Assembly (NCBI GenBank): GCA_002383285.1
Contig: DFXU01000057.1
Location: 8,959-14,795, forward strand
DNA length: 5,837 bases
DNA from: Caryophanales bacterium UBA4100
GTDB taxonomy: Bacteria > Bacillota > Bacilli > Paenibacillales > UBA4045
Direction of reading: 5' to 3'
In this document: positions 1 through 5,809 of the stretch, piece after piece
How the letters are laid out: each line of letters opens with the position of its first letter
How positions within the stretch are numbered: position 1 is the stretch's first letter
Translations under genes and position numbers: made by a program
The notes under the pieces: generated by a model
What the model was told of the DNA's origin: nothing
Database searches by the model: none
The model's input: the letters and a program-made list of their open reading frames with translations, nothing else

Positions 1-303
1 AACCACTGCGTCGTGAATCGTCGAGGTATCCCTAACGACTACAGGGATACCTTGAATATCCTTCACCTTTAATTCTATCAGCTTCCGATTTAACCTATTC
101 TCGGGTGTTATTGCCTCTCCTAGAAAGTAACCGACCTTCGGTTTAGCATCAATATATCCCAGCATAACGAGAATCGAGAAATCTGATCGTAATGTCGCCT
201 TGCCAACACCAAGCTTCTCAGCAATCTTGTCACCTGTTATTGGTGCGTACATTCTAACATATTCAATGATTTCTAGCTGTCTTGAAGTTAGCTCGATGTA
301 GAT
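1..303 (-). CDS. ccpN: CcpN-like transcriptional repressor (HTH + CBS), 3' end outside window
   Basis: The visible 101 codons encode the N-terminal part of a repressor resembling Bacillus subtilis CcpN, which represses gluconeogenic genes during glycolytic growth. The winged helix-turn-helix spans about residues 1-62: an IEL..RQ start, APITGDKIAEKLGV as the helix pair, then KATLRSD and GYIDAKPKVGYF. A linker follows, then KVKDIQGIPVVV, which opens the first CBS domain. The second CBS domain would lie beyond the window. No ATG, GTG or TTG start fits. The frame opens straight after the in-frame TAG of ppdK (307-309), and the first ATG (250-252) would delete the first helix and has no ribosome binding site. 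ATC at 301-303 lies 8 nt after GGAGGT and is the best start; GTC at 304-306 aligns with the Met of B. subtilis CcpN but is a less likely codon. The gene is almost certainly co-transcribed with ppdK, a plausible target. The family assignment is firm; the start is inferred. Confidence 0.88.
   Translation of the reverse strand, partial: MYIELTSRQLEIIEYVRMYAPITGDKIAEKLGVGKATLRSDFSILVMLGYIDAKPKVGYFLGEAITPENRLNRKLIELKVKDIQGIPVVVRDTSTIHDAVV
24..52. repeat. Perfect 10-bp inverted repeat inside the ccpN-like gene
   Basis: AGGTATCCCT (24-33) and AGGGATACCT (43-52) are exact reverse complements separated by 9 nt. The repeat lies within codons for GIPVVVRDT at the start of the first CBS domain. It may be a chance product of the coding sequence or an RNA hairpin in the coding region. 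No function can be assigned. Confidence 0.5.
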
Positions 304-306
304 GAC

Positions 307-2964
307 CTATGACCTCCCTACAATTAATCGTGCTTGTGCCGCCGCAACCCTTGCCATAGGTATCCGGTAAGGCGAGCAACTAACATAGTCCAAACCAATC
401 GATTGACAGAACTGTATCGATTGTTGATCTCCACCATGCTCTCCACATACACCTACTTTTAAGTTCGGCTTAATCGTTCTGCCTCTTGTTACGGCCATCT
501 CTATAAGCTGACCTACTCCATCCCTGTCTAACACCTGGAATGGATTATTCGGAAGGATATTATTATCGACATAATGTGTCAGGAATTTCTCTTCAGCATC
601 ATCTCTACTATAACCGAAGGTCATCTGTGTCAAGTCATTCGTCCCGAAGGAAAAATAATCTGCATGCTCGGCGATTTGGCCCGCTGTGAGTGCTGCTCTT
701 GGAACCTCAATCATTGTGCCAACCTTATAGGATATGAGATGCAGTGAATCGCCTAGTACCTCTGCAGCAACTCGATCAACTAATTCTCGGAGTATGATCA
801 GCTCATTCACATGTCCAACTAATGGAATCATAATTTCCGGTTGAACAAGAATTCCGTTCTGTGTGCAGATTAAGATTGCTCTGAAGATGGCCTTTACTTG
901 CATCTCATAGATGTCTGGCAGGACAATACCTAGTCGACATCCACGCTGACCGAGCATAGGATTCATCTCGTGCAATGCACGTACTTTACGAATCATCCTC
1001 TCAATTTCTTCATCTTTCCCTTCTGATCCCCTATGACGCACTGTCAATTGCTCCAGATCTGGCAGAAATTCATGCAGCGGTGGATCGAGTAGACGAATAT
1101 TCACCGGAAAACCTTCCATAGCAACGAATATACCCTCGAAGTCATTCTGTTGCATCGGTAACAGAAGCTGTAATGCTTCTTGACGGTCCTTATAATTATC
1201 CGCTAAAATCATCCTTTGTACAACCGGCACTCGGTCAGGAGTCATAAACATATGCTCCGTTCTACATAAACCAATCCCTTCGGCACCGAATTGTCTAGCC
1301 TTTCTGGCATCTGCTGGGTTATCCGCATTCGTTAATATACGTAAGCTACGAATTTCATCAGCGAATTGAAGCAGCAGTGCAAGCTCAGCTGTCATTTCCG
1401 GCTCTTTCAATATAACTGTGCCATGAATAACCCGACCAGTAGAACCATCAAGTGTAATCCAATCTCCTTCCTTAATAATCCTTGTATTCTCAATAGAATC
1501 CGAGTCCTTCAGAAGAAGGGAAAAGCACCTATCTATATTATCAATATTGATCTCTTCACAGCCGCAGACACACGGCTTGCCCATTCCTCTTGCTACTACA
1601 GCCGCGTGACTGGTCATTCCTCCTCTACTCGTAAGGATGCCTTGAGAAGCAATGACACCATGTATATCATCTGGACTTGTTTCAGAACTTACAAGAATGA
1701 TCTTCTTGCCCGCTCTACTCCAGTCTGCAGCCGTATCTGCATCGAAGACGACTTGCCCTGTCGCTGCTCCTGGTGAAGCTGGAAGTCCCTTCGCGATGAC
1801 GTCTAATTGAGCCTCGGAATCGATAGCTCGATGTAAGAGCTGATCGAGATGCTCTACCTCAATACGTAATAATGCATCCTCCTTGGATATTATATTCTCT
1901 TGTACGAAGTCAACCGCTACCTTAATCGCTGCTTGAGCAGTACGTTTGCCATTCCGTGTTTGTAGAATGAATAATCTGCCTTGTTCTACGGTAAATTCTA
2001 TATCCTGCATATCCTTATAGTGCCGCTCAAGCTGTTCAGCTGTTGTTGATAATTGTGCATAAATAGAAGGCATTTCTTCTTCTAGCATATTAATCGGCAG
2101 CGGTGTTCTAACTCCAGCAACAACATCCTCACCTTGTGCATTCATTAAATATTCACCATATAGCTGCTTCTCTCCTGTTGACGGATTTCGTGTGAACAAT
2201 ACTCCAGTGCCACAATCCTCTCCCATATTTCCAAAAACCATAGATTGAATGTTCACAGCAGTACCTTGCTCATCGGGGATATTGTACACCTTACGATACA
2301 CGATAGCTCGTTGATTGTTCCAAGAGCGGAATACCGCTTCAACCGCTGATCGAAGCTGCTCATGTACATCTTGCGGGAAAGCAATGTGGGCATGCTGATT
2401 AATCAATTTTTTGTATTGTTCGATAAGATCAATCCATGCTTCAGCGGTAACATCTCGATCCTGCAGGAAGCTATTATTCTTCTTCATTTGATGAAGCACA
2501 TTTTCGAAGTGGACCGATTCAACATCATATACTACGTTGCCGAACATCTGTATAAACCTGCGGTAGCAGTCATAGGCAAATCGAGGGTTCTGCGTTATAT
2601 CTGCTAGCGCAACAACCGTATGATCATTCAGCCCCAAGTTAAGTATCGTATCCATCATCCCTGGCATTGATGTGATAGATCCAGATCTTACAGAAATAAG
2701 CAATGGATTCTTGAGATTGCCGAATTTCTGGTTTTTCTTCACTTCTATCACACTAAGCGCTTCATATATTTCCTCGAATAGACCCTCAGGTAATTGTCCC
2801 TGATTGTTATAATAAGCCCTACATGCATCAGTCGTTATTGTAAAACCTGGCGGTACAGGGAGATTAGCTCGAGTCATCTCAGCCAGGTTAGCGCCCTTTC
2901 CCCCAAGCAAGCTTCTCATTCCTGCATTTCCCTCGTAAAAATGTAGAACCCTCTTAACATTCAT
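307..2964 (-). CDS. ppdK: Pyruvate, phosphate dikinase
   Basis: Interconverts pyruvate + ATP + phosphate and PEP + AMP + pyrophosphate in the cytoplasm. It has 885 residues counted from the third tandem ATG, against about 875 for the Clostridium symbiosum enzyme. The nucleotide-binding domain shows GGKGANLAEM, VRSG..TSMPGMMDT (Arg93) and the ATP-grasp residues Glu323 (FTVEQG) and Gln335 (LQTRNGKRT). The swivelling domain carries GGMTSHAAVVARG with phospho-carrier His453 (codon 1606-1608). The C-terminal PEP/pyruvate barrel shows EGIGLCRTEHMF, GQRGCRLGI, FGTNDLTQMTFGYSRDD and GVCGEHGG with acid/base Cys840. Thr451, two residues before the His, is the site modified by DUF299 regulatory proteins in related enzymes. 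The AGGAG at 2974-2978 suits ATG 2962-2964 (9 nt) or 2965-2967 (6 nt) better than 2968-2970 (3 nt). The GGMTSH and PGMMDTILNLGLND signatures favour PPDK over PEP synthase. Confidence 0.97.
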   Translation of the reverse strand: MNVKRVLHFYEGNAGMRSLLGGKGANLAEMTRANLPVPPGFTITTDACRAYYNNQGQLPEGLFEEIYEALSVIEVKKNQKFGNLKNPLLISVRSGSITSMPGMMDTILNLGLNDHTVVALADITQNPRFAYDCYRRFIQMFGNVVYDVESVHFENVLHQMKKNNSFLQDRDVTAEAWIDLIEQYKKLINQHAHIAFPQDVHEQLRSAVEAVFRSWNNQRAIVYRKVYNIPDEQGTAVNIQSMVFGNMGEDCGTGVLFTRNPSTGEKQLYGEYLMNAQGEDVVAGVRTPLPINMLEEEMPSIYAQLSTTAEQLERHYKDMQDIEFTVEQGRLFILQTRNGKRTAQAAIKVAVDFVQENIISKEDALLRIEVEHLDQLLHRAIDSEAQLDVIAKGLPASPGAATGQVVFDADTAADWSRAGKKIILVSSETSPDDIHGVIASQGILTSRGGMTSHAAVVARGMGKPCVCGCEEINIDNIDRCFSLLLKDSDSIENTRIIKEGDWITLDGSTGRVIHGTVILKEPEMTAELALLLQFADEIRSLRILTNADNPADARKARQFGAEGIGLCRTEHMFMTPDRVPVVQRMILADNYKDRQEALQLLLPMQQNDFEGIFVAMEGFPVNIRLLDPPLHEFLPDLEQLTVRHRGSEGKDEEIERMIRKVRALHEMNPMLGQRGCRLGIVLPDIYEMQVKAIFRAILICTQNGILVQPEIMIPLVGHVNELIILRELVDRVAAEVLGDSLHLISYKVGTMIEVPRAALTAGQIAEHADYFSFGTNDLTQMTFGYSRDDAEEKFLTHYVDNNILPNNPFQVLDRDGVGQLIEMAVTRGRTIKPNLKVGVCGEHGGDQQSIQFCQSIGLDYVSCSPYRIPMARVAAAQARLIVGRS
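312..318 (-). promoter_or_regulatory. Ribosome binding site of the ccpN-like gene, inside the ppdK 3' end
   Basis: GGGAGGT lies within the last codons of ppdK (Gly-Arg-Ser). It ends 8 nt before ATC at 301-303 and 5 nt before GTC at 304-306. No ATG, GTG or TTG lies in usable range in the regulator's frame. A near-ideal site with no canonical start behind it is the main evidence for a rare ATC start. Placement inside the upstream gene suggests translational coupling. Confidence 0.75.
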
Positions 2965-2973
2965 CATCATTGT

Positions 2974-2978
2974 CTCCT
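2974..2978 (-). promoter_or_regulatory. Ribosome binding site of ppdK, deciding its start
   Basis: AGGAG precedes three consecutive ATG codons by 3, 6 and 9 nt. The second and third ATG are well spaced, and homology (MNVKRVLHFYEGN against the usual M.K.VY.F.EGN) favours the third. The frame stays open to 3051, but that extension starts at a TTG in AT-rich spacer DNA and encodes a segment foreign to the family. Confidence 0.8.
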
Positions 2979-3022
2979 CACCATCGCGTTGATCTTGGCA
3001 TTCGATCTCATTACATATATAA

Positions 3023-3033
3023 TATATAACATA
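3023..3033 (-). promoter_or_regulatory. Candidate CcpN operator upstream of ppdK
   Basis: TATGTTATATA on the minus strand fits every position of TRTGHYATAYW, the B. subtilis CcpN binding consensus as I recall it. It overlaps the candidate -10 element, a repressing position, and a CcpN-like gene is the next gene of the same unit. A weaker 9-of-11 match lies on the plus strand at 3109-3119. The TRTG plus TATA pattern also resembles a Gram-positive extended -10 element, so the match may reflect the promoter alone. Confidence 0.4.
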
Positions 3034-3051
3034 CACACAAATAAGATACAA
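3023..3051 (-). promoter_or_regulatory. Candidate sigma-A extended -10 promoter for ppdK and the ccpN-like gene
   Basis: On the minus strand TTGTAT (3051-3046) is separated by 17 nt from TATATA (3028-3023), which carries a TG one base upstream (3031-3030) and so forms an extended -10 element. Transcription would start near 3016, giving a leader of about 50 nt that ends in the ppdK ribosome binding site. The -35 and the -10 each match consensus at 4 of 6 positions, and the surrounding DNA is very AT-rich, so this is a candidate only. Confidence 0.35.
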
Positions 3052-3082
3052 TATATATAAATAAACATTTATATAATGTATC
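3045..3082. repeat. AT-rich imperfect inverted repeat between cls and ppdK
   Basis: On the minus strand GATACA (3082-3077) pairs with TGTATC (3050-3045), and ATATAAAT (3074-3067) pairs with ATTTATAT (3062-3055). The loop is GTTT, and unpaired TT and ATAT separate the two stem blocks. This gives 14 base pairs in 38 nt. It lies 49 nt past the cls stop and just upstream of the candidate ppdK promoter. It could be a weak terminator-like hairpin or an operator. It lacks a GC-rich stem base and a clean U-tract, so it is not a standard intrinsic terminator. Confidence 0.55.
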
Positions 3083-3130
3083 CTATTATAAAAATATATG
3101 ATTTAGCGTGTGTTATAACTGGAGTGCGAG

Positions 3131-4597
3131 CTACAATACTGGTGAGAACAGCCTCGTTAAGGATTCAACAAACCGCTGAAGCATCGAACGATGATTGTAC
3201 AGTTCTAACGTTAATTCTTCGCTATCCTCTATATCTTCTTCGAAGATGTCCTTAAGCATGGTCGCAATATGAGAATTATAAACAAATGCATTGACTTCAA
3301 AATTTAATTTGAAGCTTCTTATATCGATATTCGTAGTTCCAACAGAGCAAATCATACCATCTATAACGATCGTCTTCGCATGGAGAAAGCCTTTCTTATA
3401 TAAGTGAATCTTTACACCTACATTCAGCAGCTCTCCTAAATATGAGAACGATGCCCAATACATAAGTCGCTTATCTGGGTTGCCCGGAATCATTACTCTG
3501 ACATCAACACCAGATAAGGCAGCAATCCTAAGAGCATCCAATAAGCTTTCATCTGGTATAAAATAAGGAGTCTGCATATAAATATTGTGCTTTGCACTAT
3601 TAATCATCTTGATTAATGCATTCCTAATTTGTACTGTATTATCATTCGGGCCGCTTGAAACGATCTGAATGGCTACATTACCTTTTATTGAATTCATTGG
3701 GAAATACTTGGGATCATACGGAATTTCCTTGTTAGAAACTAAATACCAATCTAGAAGAAATAAAGCCTGCATTTGAAATACGGAGTCACCTTTAATCTTA
3801 ATGTGCGTGTCACGCCAAAAACCATAATGAGGGTCCTCTCCCAAATACTCATCGCCAATATTAAATCCACCTATGTATCCACACTTGCCATCAATAATGG
3901 CTAACTTACGGTGATTACGAAAATTCAGCCTGAAATTCATGTAGGGAATCCTCGAAGGAAAGAACGCTACTGCATGCCCTCCCGCATTTATCAATGGTTT
4001 AAAGAACTGTCTGTTCAGCCTAACATTACCGATATCATCATATAGAAAGCGTACCTGAACTCCCTCCAACGCTTTCTTAGTCAGCAAGTTTAATAACATA
4101 TTTCCTAATCGGTCATTCCTAATAATATAATACATGAGGTGAATATGATGCTTCGCTTGCTCAATATCCCGAATCAGTGAATCAAATTTATTGTCACCTA
4201 CAGTGAATACTTCAACTTCATTCTCTTGGGACAAATAGGCATGGTCACTAATTAAGTTCATATAGATCAAATCTTGATATTTGGAAATTTCAATATTCTT
4301 ATACTCGAGCAAATTATGTTGAATATCATATTTCTGCGATTCAATCATCTCGGCAATTTGCTTCAACTGCCTGCCTTTAACCTTATATTTCTTGCGCTTA
4401 CTCAAATTTTGACCGAAGAATAAGTAGATAATAAACCCAACACCCGGTAGAAAGAATAGAATAACTAACCATGCCCAGGTTGATCCTATATTACGTCGTT
4501 CCACAAATACAACACCAATTGCAAACAAAATGTTCAGAATGGAGATCAGAAAATAAGTTGTCGTATATGCAGTATTAAAGAAACCCAGATCGCTCAC
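3131..4597 (-). CDS. cls: Cardiolipin synthase (phospholipase D superfamily)
   Basis: Condenses two phosphatidylglycerol molecules to cardiolipin and glycerol at the cytoplasmic membrane. The 488-residue product is close to the roughly 480-510 usual for the family. Two membrane segments lie near residues 13-32 and 40-62, the second in the typical STWAWLVILFFLPGVGFIIY context followed by basic FGQNLSKRKK. HKD motif 1 is NHRKLAIID..CGYIGG (His229, Lys231, Asp236). HKD motif 2 is LHAKTIVID..ICSVGTTN (His406, Lys408, Asp413). Both are intact, so the enzyme should be active. The listed start is GTG 4595-4597. The ribosome binding sequence AAGGGG abuts it without a spacer, so a CTG at 4586-4588 may be the true start. 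The gene sits 126 nt after its upstream neighbour, behind a stem-loop, and is probably its own transcription unit. The family is certain; the exact cls paralogue is not. Confidence 0.95.
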   Translation of the reverse strand: MSDLGFFNTAYTTTYFLISILNILFAIGVVFVERRNIGSTWAWLVILFFLPGVGFIIYLFFGQNLSKRKKYKVKGRQLKQIAEMIESQKYDIQHNLLEYKNIEISKYQDLIYMNLISDHAYLSQENEVEVFTVGDNKFDSLIRDIEQAKHHIHLMYYIIRNDRLGNMLLNLLTKKALEGVQVRFLYDDIGNVRLNRQFFKPLINAGGHAVAFFPSRIPYMNFRLNFRNHRKLAIIDGKCGYIGGFNIGDEYLGEDPHYGFWRDTHIKIKGDSVFQMQALFLLDWYLVSNKEIPYDPKYFPMNSIKGNVAIQIVSSGPNDNTVQIRNALIKMINSAKHNIYMQTPYFIPDESLLDALRIAALSGVDVRVMIPGNPDKRLMYWASFSYLGELLNVGVKIHLYKKGFLHAKTIVIDGMICSVGTTNIDIRSFKLNFEVNAFVYNSHIATMLKDIFEEDIEDSEELTLELYNHRSMLQRFVESLTRLFSPVL

Positions 4598-4602
4598 CCC
4601 TT
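4594..4602 (-). promoter_or_regulatory. Shine-Dalgarno sequence of cls overlapping the nominal GTG start
   Basis: AAGGGGTGA on the minus strand closely resembles AAGGAGGTGA, the complement of the 16S rRNA 3' end, lacking one base. The only canonical start codon in frame here, GTG 4595-4597, lies inside this match and so cannot be spaced from it. CTG 4586-4588 lies 6 nt after GGGGTG. The in-frame stop TAA at 4610-4612 rules out a start further upstream. Confidence 0.5.
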
Positions 4603-4610
4603 TTCTGTAT

Positions 4611-4619
4611 TATATATCA
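4611..4619 (-). promoter_or_regulatory. Possible extended -10 element upstream of cls
   Basis: TGATATATA on the minus strand (TG 4619-4618, TATATA 4616-4611) overlaps a perfect TATAAT at 4614-4609. No good -35 lies 16-18 nt upstream; GTGACA at 4634-4629 is only 14 nt from TATAAT. Transcription from here would start within about 10 nt of the cls start, giving an almost leaderless message. Weak candidate. Confidence 0.25.
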
Positions 4620-4652
4620 TTCCATATCTGTCACATAGTTCAGTTGATGTAA

Positions 4653-4697
4653 ATAGAGGCTATCACCAGAATAATTACTCATGGGGATAGCCTCTAT
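4653..4697 (-). terminator. Stem-loop after the small gene, probable terminator or attenuator
   Basis: ATAGAGGCTATC (4653-4664) and GATAGCCTCTAT (4686-4697) form a perfect 12-bp inverted repeat. After one mismatch three further pairs (4666-4668 with 4682-4684) leave a 13-nt loop. It begins 27 nt past the stop of the 108-residue gene, the usual place for a terminator. On the minus strand only TTAC follows the stem, so the U-tract is poor and termination may be leaky or factor-assisted. A role as a protein-binding palindrome upstream of cls is the alternative. Confidence 0.5.
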
Positions 4698-4723
4698 ATG
4701 AATTAGCTGGGTGGGATCATAAG

Positions 4724-5050
4724 CTATATACCAAATTCACTCGGAAGATAATCTATTCGAGAATCAGCATGAATGGTCAATTCCTTGTGCTCTTCATCGT
4801 AAGTCACTGGACCATCCTTGACATAAAACCATATCTTTAGCGTTGGCTGATCTTCGAATTCCTGAAATAGGAATACATTCAGTTCCTCTCTCCAACGTAG
4901 AATCTCCTGAATATCAACCTCAGGGGTTATCTGAACCTTTATTGTCCAAGCTTCGCCTTGACTTGTAACCGAATAGTCCGTTGGTATTTGACCACTATGG
5001 ATAAATGTTCGTCCACCAACAGCGTGCTTCACCAATAGTACTTCCTTCAT
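4724..5050 (-). CDS. Uncharacterised acidic 108-residue protein
   Basis: I do not recognise this family. The start is well supported: ATG 5048-5050 lies 9 nt after AAGGAGG (5060-5066), the strongest ribosome binding site in the window, and the stop is TAG. The protein is soluble-looking, with no signal peptide, no membrane segment and no cysteine. It is acidic, with 19 Asp/Glu against 10 Lys/Arg. Alternating hydrophobic stretches (AWTIKVQITPEV, TLKIWFYVKDG, KELTIHADSRIDYL) around a probable helix (residues 46-66) suggest a compact alpha/beta fold; this is inference from pattern only. It follows the pirin gene by 49 nt on the same strand and a stem-loop ends the pair, so it is probably co-transcribed with the pirin. 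No function is assigned. Confidence 0.85.
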   Translation of the reverse strand: MKEVLLVKHAVGGRTFIHSGQIPTDYSVTSQGEAWTIKVQITPEVDIQEILRWREELNVFLFQEFEDQPTLKIWFYVKDGPVTYDEEHKELTIHADSRIDYLPSEFGI

Positions 5051-5059
5051 GTAAGTCCC

Positions 5060-5066
5060 CCTCCTT
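5060..5066 (-). promoter_or_regulatory. Strong ribosome binding site of the 108-residue gene
   Basis: AAGGAGG on the minus strand is followed by 9 nt and then ATG 5048-5050. Its quality is the main sign that this unrecognised short frame is really translated. Confidence 0.8.
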
Positions 5067-5099
5067 GTATATCAAATAGCTTATGTATATCTCAATTAA

Positions 5100-5798
5100 T
5101 TAGGGAAGATCAATCAGCATTAGGAATGCGTCCTCTTCTGCAGCCATTGTCATTCGTGACAGCGATTCAATTCGAGCTGTGTCCCGTCTCGATAAGCGCA
5201 ATTCATTCACAAGGATAGTTCCTTCTATAATGAACAGGAATACCCGTCGTCCTTCTGCTTGCTCGAACACGAGCTCTTTCCCTGCTTCAATCTTGCTCAA
5301 GTAAATAGTAAGGTCTTGGTGAATTTTTGCTGTATGCAGAGAGCCCTGGGGGTTTACAATTGGTAGTAATGCATTGATTAATTTATCCTGATCATATCTG
5401 CTTGTCTCATAAGAAGGAGTTAAACCTCGCTCATTCGGCATAAACCACAATTGAAGAATACGCATCGATTCGTGATCAGAAGCATTATATTCGGCATGAA
5501 CGATGCCCGAACCCGCACTCATTCTCTGCAATTCCCCAACCTTCGCAACCTCAGAATTACCGAGATTATCCTCGTGGCGGATAGCACCTTCAAGAACGAG
5601 CGTAACAACCTCCATATCACTATGTGGGTGAGCTCCGAATCCCTTACCTGCATCCACTTCATCGTCATTACATACTCGCATAACTCCAAACGAGGTATTA
5701 TTAGGATCGAAGTAGCTACCGAACGAGAAACTTAAACGGCTTCTCAACCAGCCTTGGTCCACCTGATACCGCGACTCTGCTGGAAATACCTGTATCAT
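5100..5798 (-). CDS. Pirin-family bicupin protein (YhhW-like)
   Basis: A 232-residue protein of the pirin family, matching the length of Escherichia coli YhhW, a metal-binding bicupin with quercetin 2,3-dioxygenase activity in vitro. The N-terminal cupin carries GFGAHPHSDMEVVT and GIVHAEYN. His57, His59, His101 and Glu103 fall at exactly the positions of the YhhW metal ligands, so metal binding is expected. RHEDNLGN and LQLWFMPNERGLTPSYE are further family signatures. The C-terminal cupin (about residues 145-232) lacks a comparable His cluster, as is usual. The start is ATG 5796-5798, 5 nt after GGGGAG. The physiological substrate of such proteins is generally unknown; roles in redox or stress response are proposed for the family. 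It is the first gene seen in its unit, but upstream sequence ends at 5837, so its promoter cannot be judged. Confidence 0.93.
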   Translation of the reverse strand: MIQVFPAESRYQVDQGWLRSRLSFSFGSYFDPNNTSFGVMRVCNDDEVDAGKGFGAHPHSDMEVVTLVLEGAIRHEDNLGNSEVAKVGELQRMSAGSGIVHAEYNASDHESMRILQLWFMPNERGLTPSYETSRYDQDKLINALLPIVNPQGSLHTAKIHQDLTIYLSKIEAGKELVFEQAEGRRVFLFIIEGTILVNELRLSRRDTARIESLSRMTMAAEEDAFLMLIDLP

Positions 5799-5803
5799 AA
5801 TTG

Positions 5804-5809
5804 CTCCCC
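5804..5809 (-). promoter_or_regulatory. Ribosome binding site of the pirin gene
   Basis: GGGGAG at 5809-5804 on the minus strand, within AAGGGGGAG, lies 5 nt before ATG 5796-5798. It supports that start over internal alternatives. A TATAAG (5825-5820) just upstream resembles a -10 element but is too near the window edge to evaluate. Confidence 0.65.

Noticed and set aside
1366..1776. Plus-strand open frame of 136 codons
   Set aside because: It lies opposite the catalytic region of ppdK, has no family resemblance, and is rich in Ser, Arg and Cys as expected of an antisense shadow.
2362..2607. Plus-strand open frame of 81 codons
   Set aside because: It lies antisense to conserved ppdK sequence, with no recognisable protein features.
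307..2964. Phosphoenolpyruvate synthase instead of dikinase
   Set aside because: The order ATP-grasp, GGMTSHAAVVARGMG and C-terminal GVCGEHGG, with SMPGMMDTILNLGLND and the length, matches pyruvate phosphate dikinase.
2965..3051. N-terminal extension of the dikinase up to 3051
   Set aside because: The frame begins at a TTG in AT-rich spacer without a ribosome binding site. The extra residues do not belong to the family, and AGGAG at 2974-2978 points to the ATG cluster.
3083..3092. TATAAT (3090-3085, minus strand) as a ppdK promoter
   Set aside because: The hexamer is perfect, but the bases 17 nt upstream (ACACAC) do not resemble a -35 and there is no TG extension. It remains less likely than the 3051-3023 candidate.
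5451..5735. Plus-strand open frame of 94 codons
   Set aside because: It lies antisense to the metal-binding core of the pirin gene, with no recognisable domain.
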